DNA from: Sedimentisphaerales bacterium
GTDB lineage: Bacteria; Planctomycetota; Phycisphaerae; Sedimentisphaerales; SM23-30
Assembly (NCBI GenBank): GCA_030640865.1
Contig: DAOWIP010000442.1
Location: 1-5,249, forward strand
DNA length: 5,249 bases
Direction: 5' to 3'
The notes beneath the pieces are model-generated. The model was not told the DNA's origin. It saw nothing but the letters and a program-made list of their open reading frames with translations, and searched no databases. A program made the position numbers and the translations under genes. Positions 4,711 to 5,249 of the stretch are shown piece by piece (positions within the stretch are counted from its first letter, which is position 1; the number at the start of each line of letters is the position of its first letter).

Positions 4711-5249
4711 GTGAAGACAGAAATTGTCGATACCGTTGATAAAATTAACGAAGCGATTGCCCGTAAAGTCGGGCAACAGCGATTTAAGATATGGTTTAAG
4801 AATTCCACACGCCTGATAATCGAAGATGACTATGTCAAAATCGGTGTGCCGAACCTTTTTATCGGTGGGTGGATTGAAAATCATTTTGCGAGCCAAATAC
4901 AAGATGTCGTTACCGACATTGCTGGTCGGCCCATGAAGGTAATTTTTGCCATTGACCCGGAACTGTTCGGCTCCCAACGCCGCCGACAACTCGATTCGCA
5001 GGCGGAATCGGTTGCCAAGAGTACCAACCCCTCCTCCAATCGCCGCAACCGGTTCAGTCCCCATACTCAACAGAATCTCCGGTTCAAGCTGGGGAATTTT
5101 GTGGTCGGCCCTCCAAATCAACTGGCCTATAGCGCCGCCAGTACCGTCGCGGCTGAACCACGTACACATTTTAATCCCCTTTTCATTCATGGCGGCTGTG
5201 GGCTTGGCAAAACACATTTATTGCAGGGAATCTGCAATATGGTTCTGCA
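4711..5249 (+). CDS. dnaA: Chromosomal replication initiator protein DnaA (5' part)
   Basis: This is the start of DnaA, the AAA+ ATPase that binds DnaA boxes, melts oriC and recruits the helicase. The window holds 179 complete codons, and the gene continues past the right edge. Residues 1-80 are domain I, with the typical RFKIWFKNSTRL (24-35) and KIGVPNLFIGGWIENHF (43-59) blocks used for helicase loading and self-association. Residues about 85-122 form the variable, Ser/Arg/Gln-rich linker (domain II). Domain III opens with FKLGNFVVGPPNQLAYSAA (125-143) and reaches the Walker A motif GGCGLGKTH (161-169), with Lys167 and Thr168 as the nucleotide-binding residues. Cys163 replaces the Thr or Val common in other phyla. 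Walker B, the sensor motifs and the DNA-binding domain IV lie beyond the window. The GTG start has a well-spaced GGAG and matches the family N-terminus. DnaA boxes upstream suggest self-regulation. Confidence 0.96.
   Translation, partial: MKTEIVDTVDKINEAIARKVGQQRFKIWFKNSTRLIIEDDYVKIGVPNLFIGGWIENHFASQIQDVVTDIAGRPMKVIFAIDPELFGSQRRRQLDSQAESVAKSTNPSSNRRNRFSPHTQQNLRFKLGNFVVGPPNQLAYSAASTVAAEPRTHFNPLFIHGGCGLGKTHLLQGICNMVL

Noticed and set aside
4588..5217. Minus-strand open frame of 209 codons opposite dnaA
   Set aside because: It is the shadow of dnaA, whose plus-strand reading gives unmistakable DnaA domains I and III with Walker A; the minus-strand product shows no recognisable domain.

Overview
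The window holds three complete, co-directional + strand genes, an intergenic region with the hallmarks of a bacterial chromosomal replication origin, and the 5' part of dnaA, which runs off the right edge. The organism is a bacterium of roughly balanced base composition. I infer Planctomycetota, probably the Phycisphaerae/Sedimentisphaerales side. The basis is remembered family resemblance: the acetyltransferase, the TPR-like protein and the DnaA Walker A with cysteine (GGCGLGKTH) all look like planctomycete versions. No search was run, so this assignment is moderate confidence.

Layout. Bases 1-36 may be the last codons of an upstream gene, conceivably the ATPase partner of the permease. Bases 37-207 are non-coding and carry a short repeat with direct and inverted symmetry (80-110) and a GC-rich hairpin (154-172). 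Next comes a tight gene block: an ABC-2 type permease (208-1659, GTG start), a membrane-anchored helical/TPR-like protein of unknown function (1663-3489, 3-nt gap) and a GNAT acetyltransferase (3490-4422, ATG directly abutting the preceding TAA). The three genes are almost certainly co-transcribed and probably translationally coupled.

Bases 4423-4710 separate that operon from dnaA. They contain a perfect TTATCCACA DnaA box, further boxes fitting TTWTNCACA on both strands, one more consensus box inside the 3' end of the acetyltransferase gene, and a strongly AT-rich stretch suited to unwinding. A 7-bp inverted repeat built from DnaA-box sequence is followed by ten Ts and could also terminate the upstream operon. 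A plausible dnaA promoter spans one of the boxes, which would allow DnaA autoregulation. dnaA starts at GTG 4711 behind a good Shine-Dalgarno sequence and encodes domain I, the linker and the start of the AAA+ domain through Walker A before the window ends.

Functionally, the right part is the replication initiation locus. The left part is an envelope-related export operon whose substrate cannot be told from sequence. The most noteworthy items are the oriC/terminator/promoter overlap and the uncharacterised TPR-like protein coupled to the permease.
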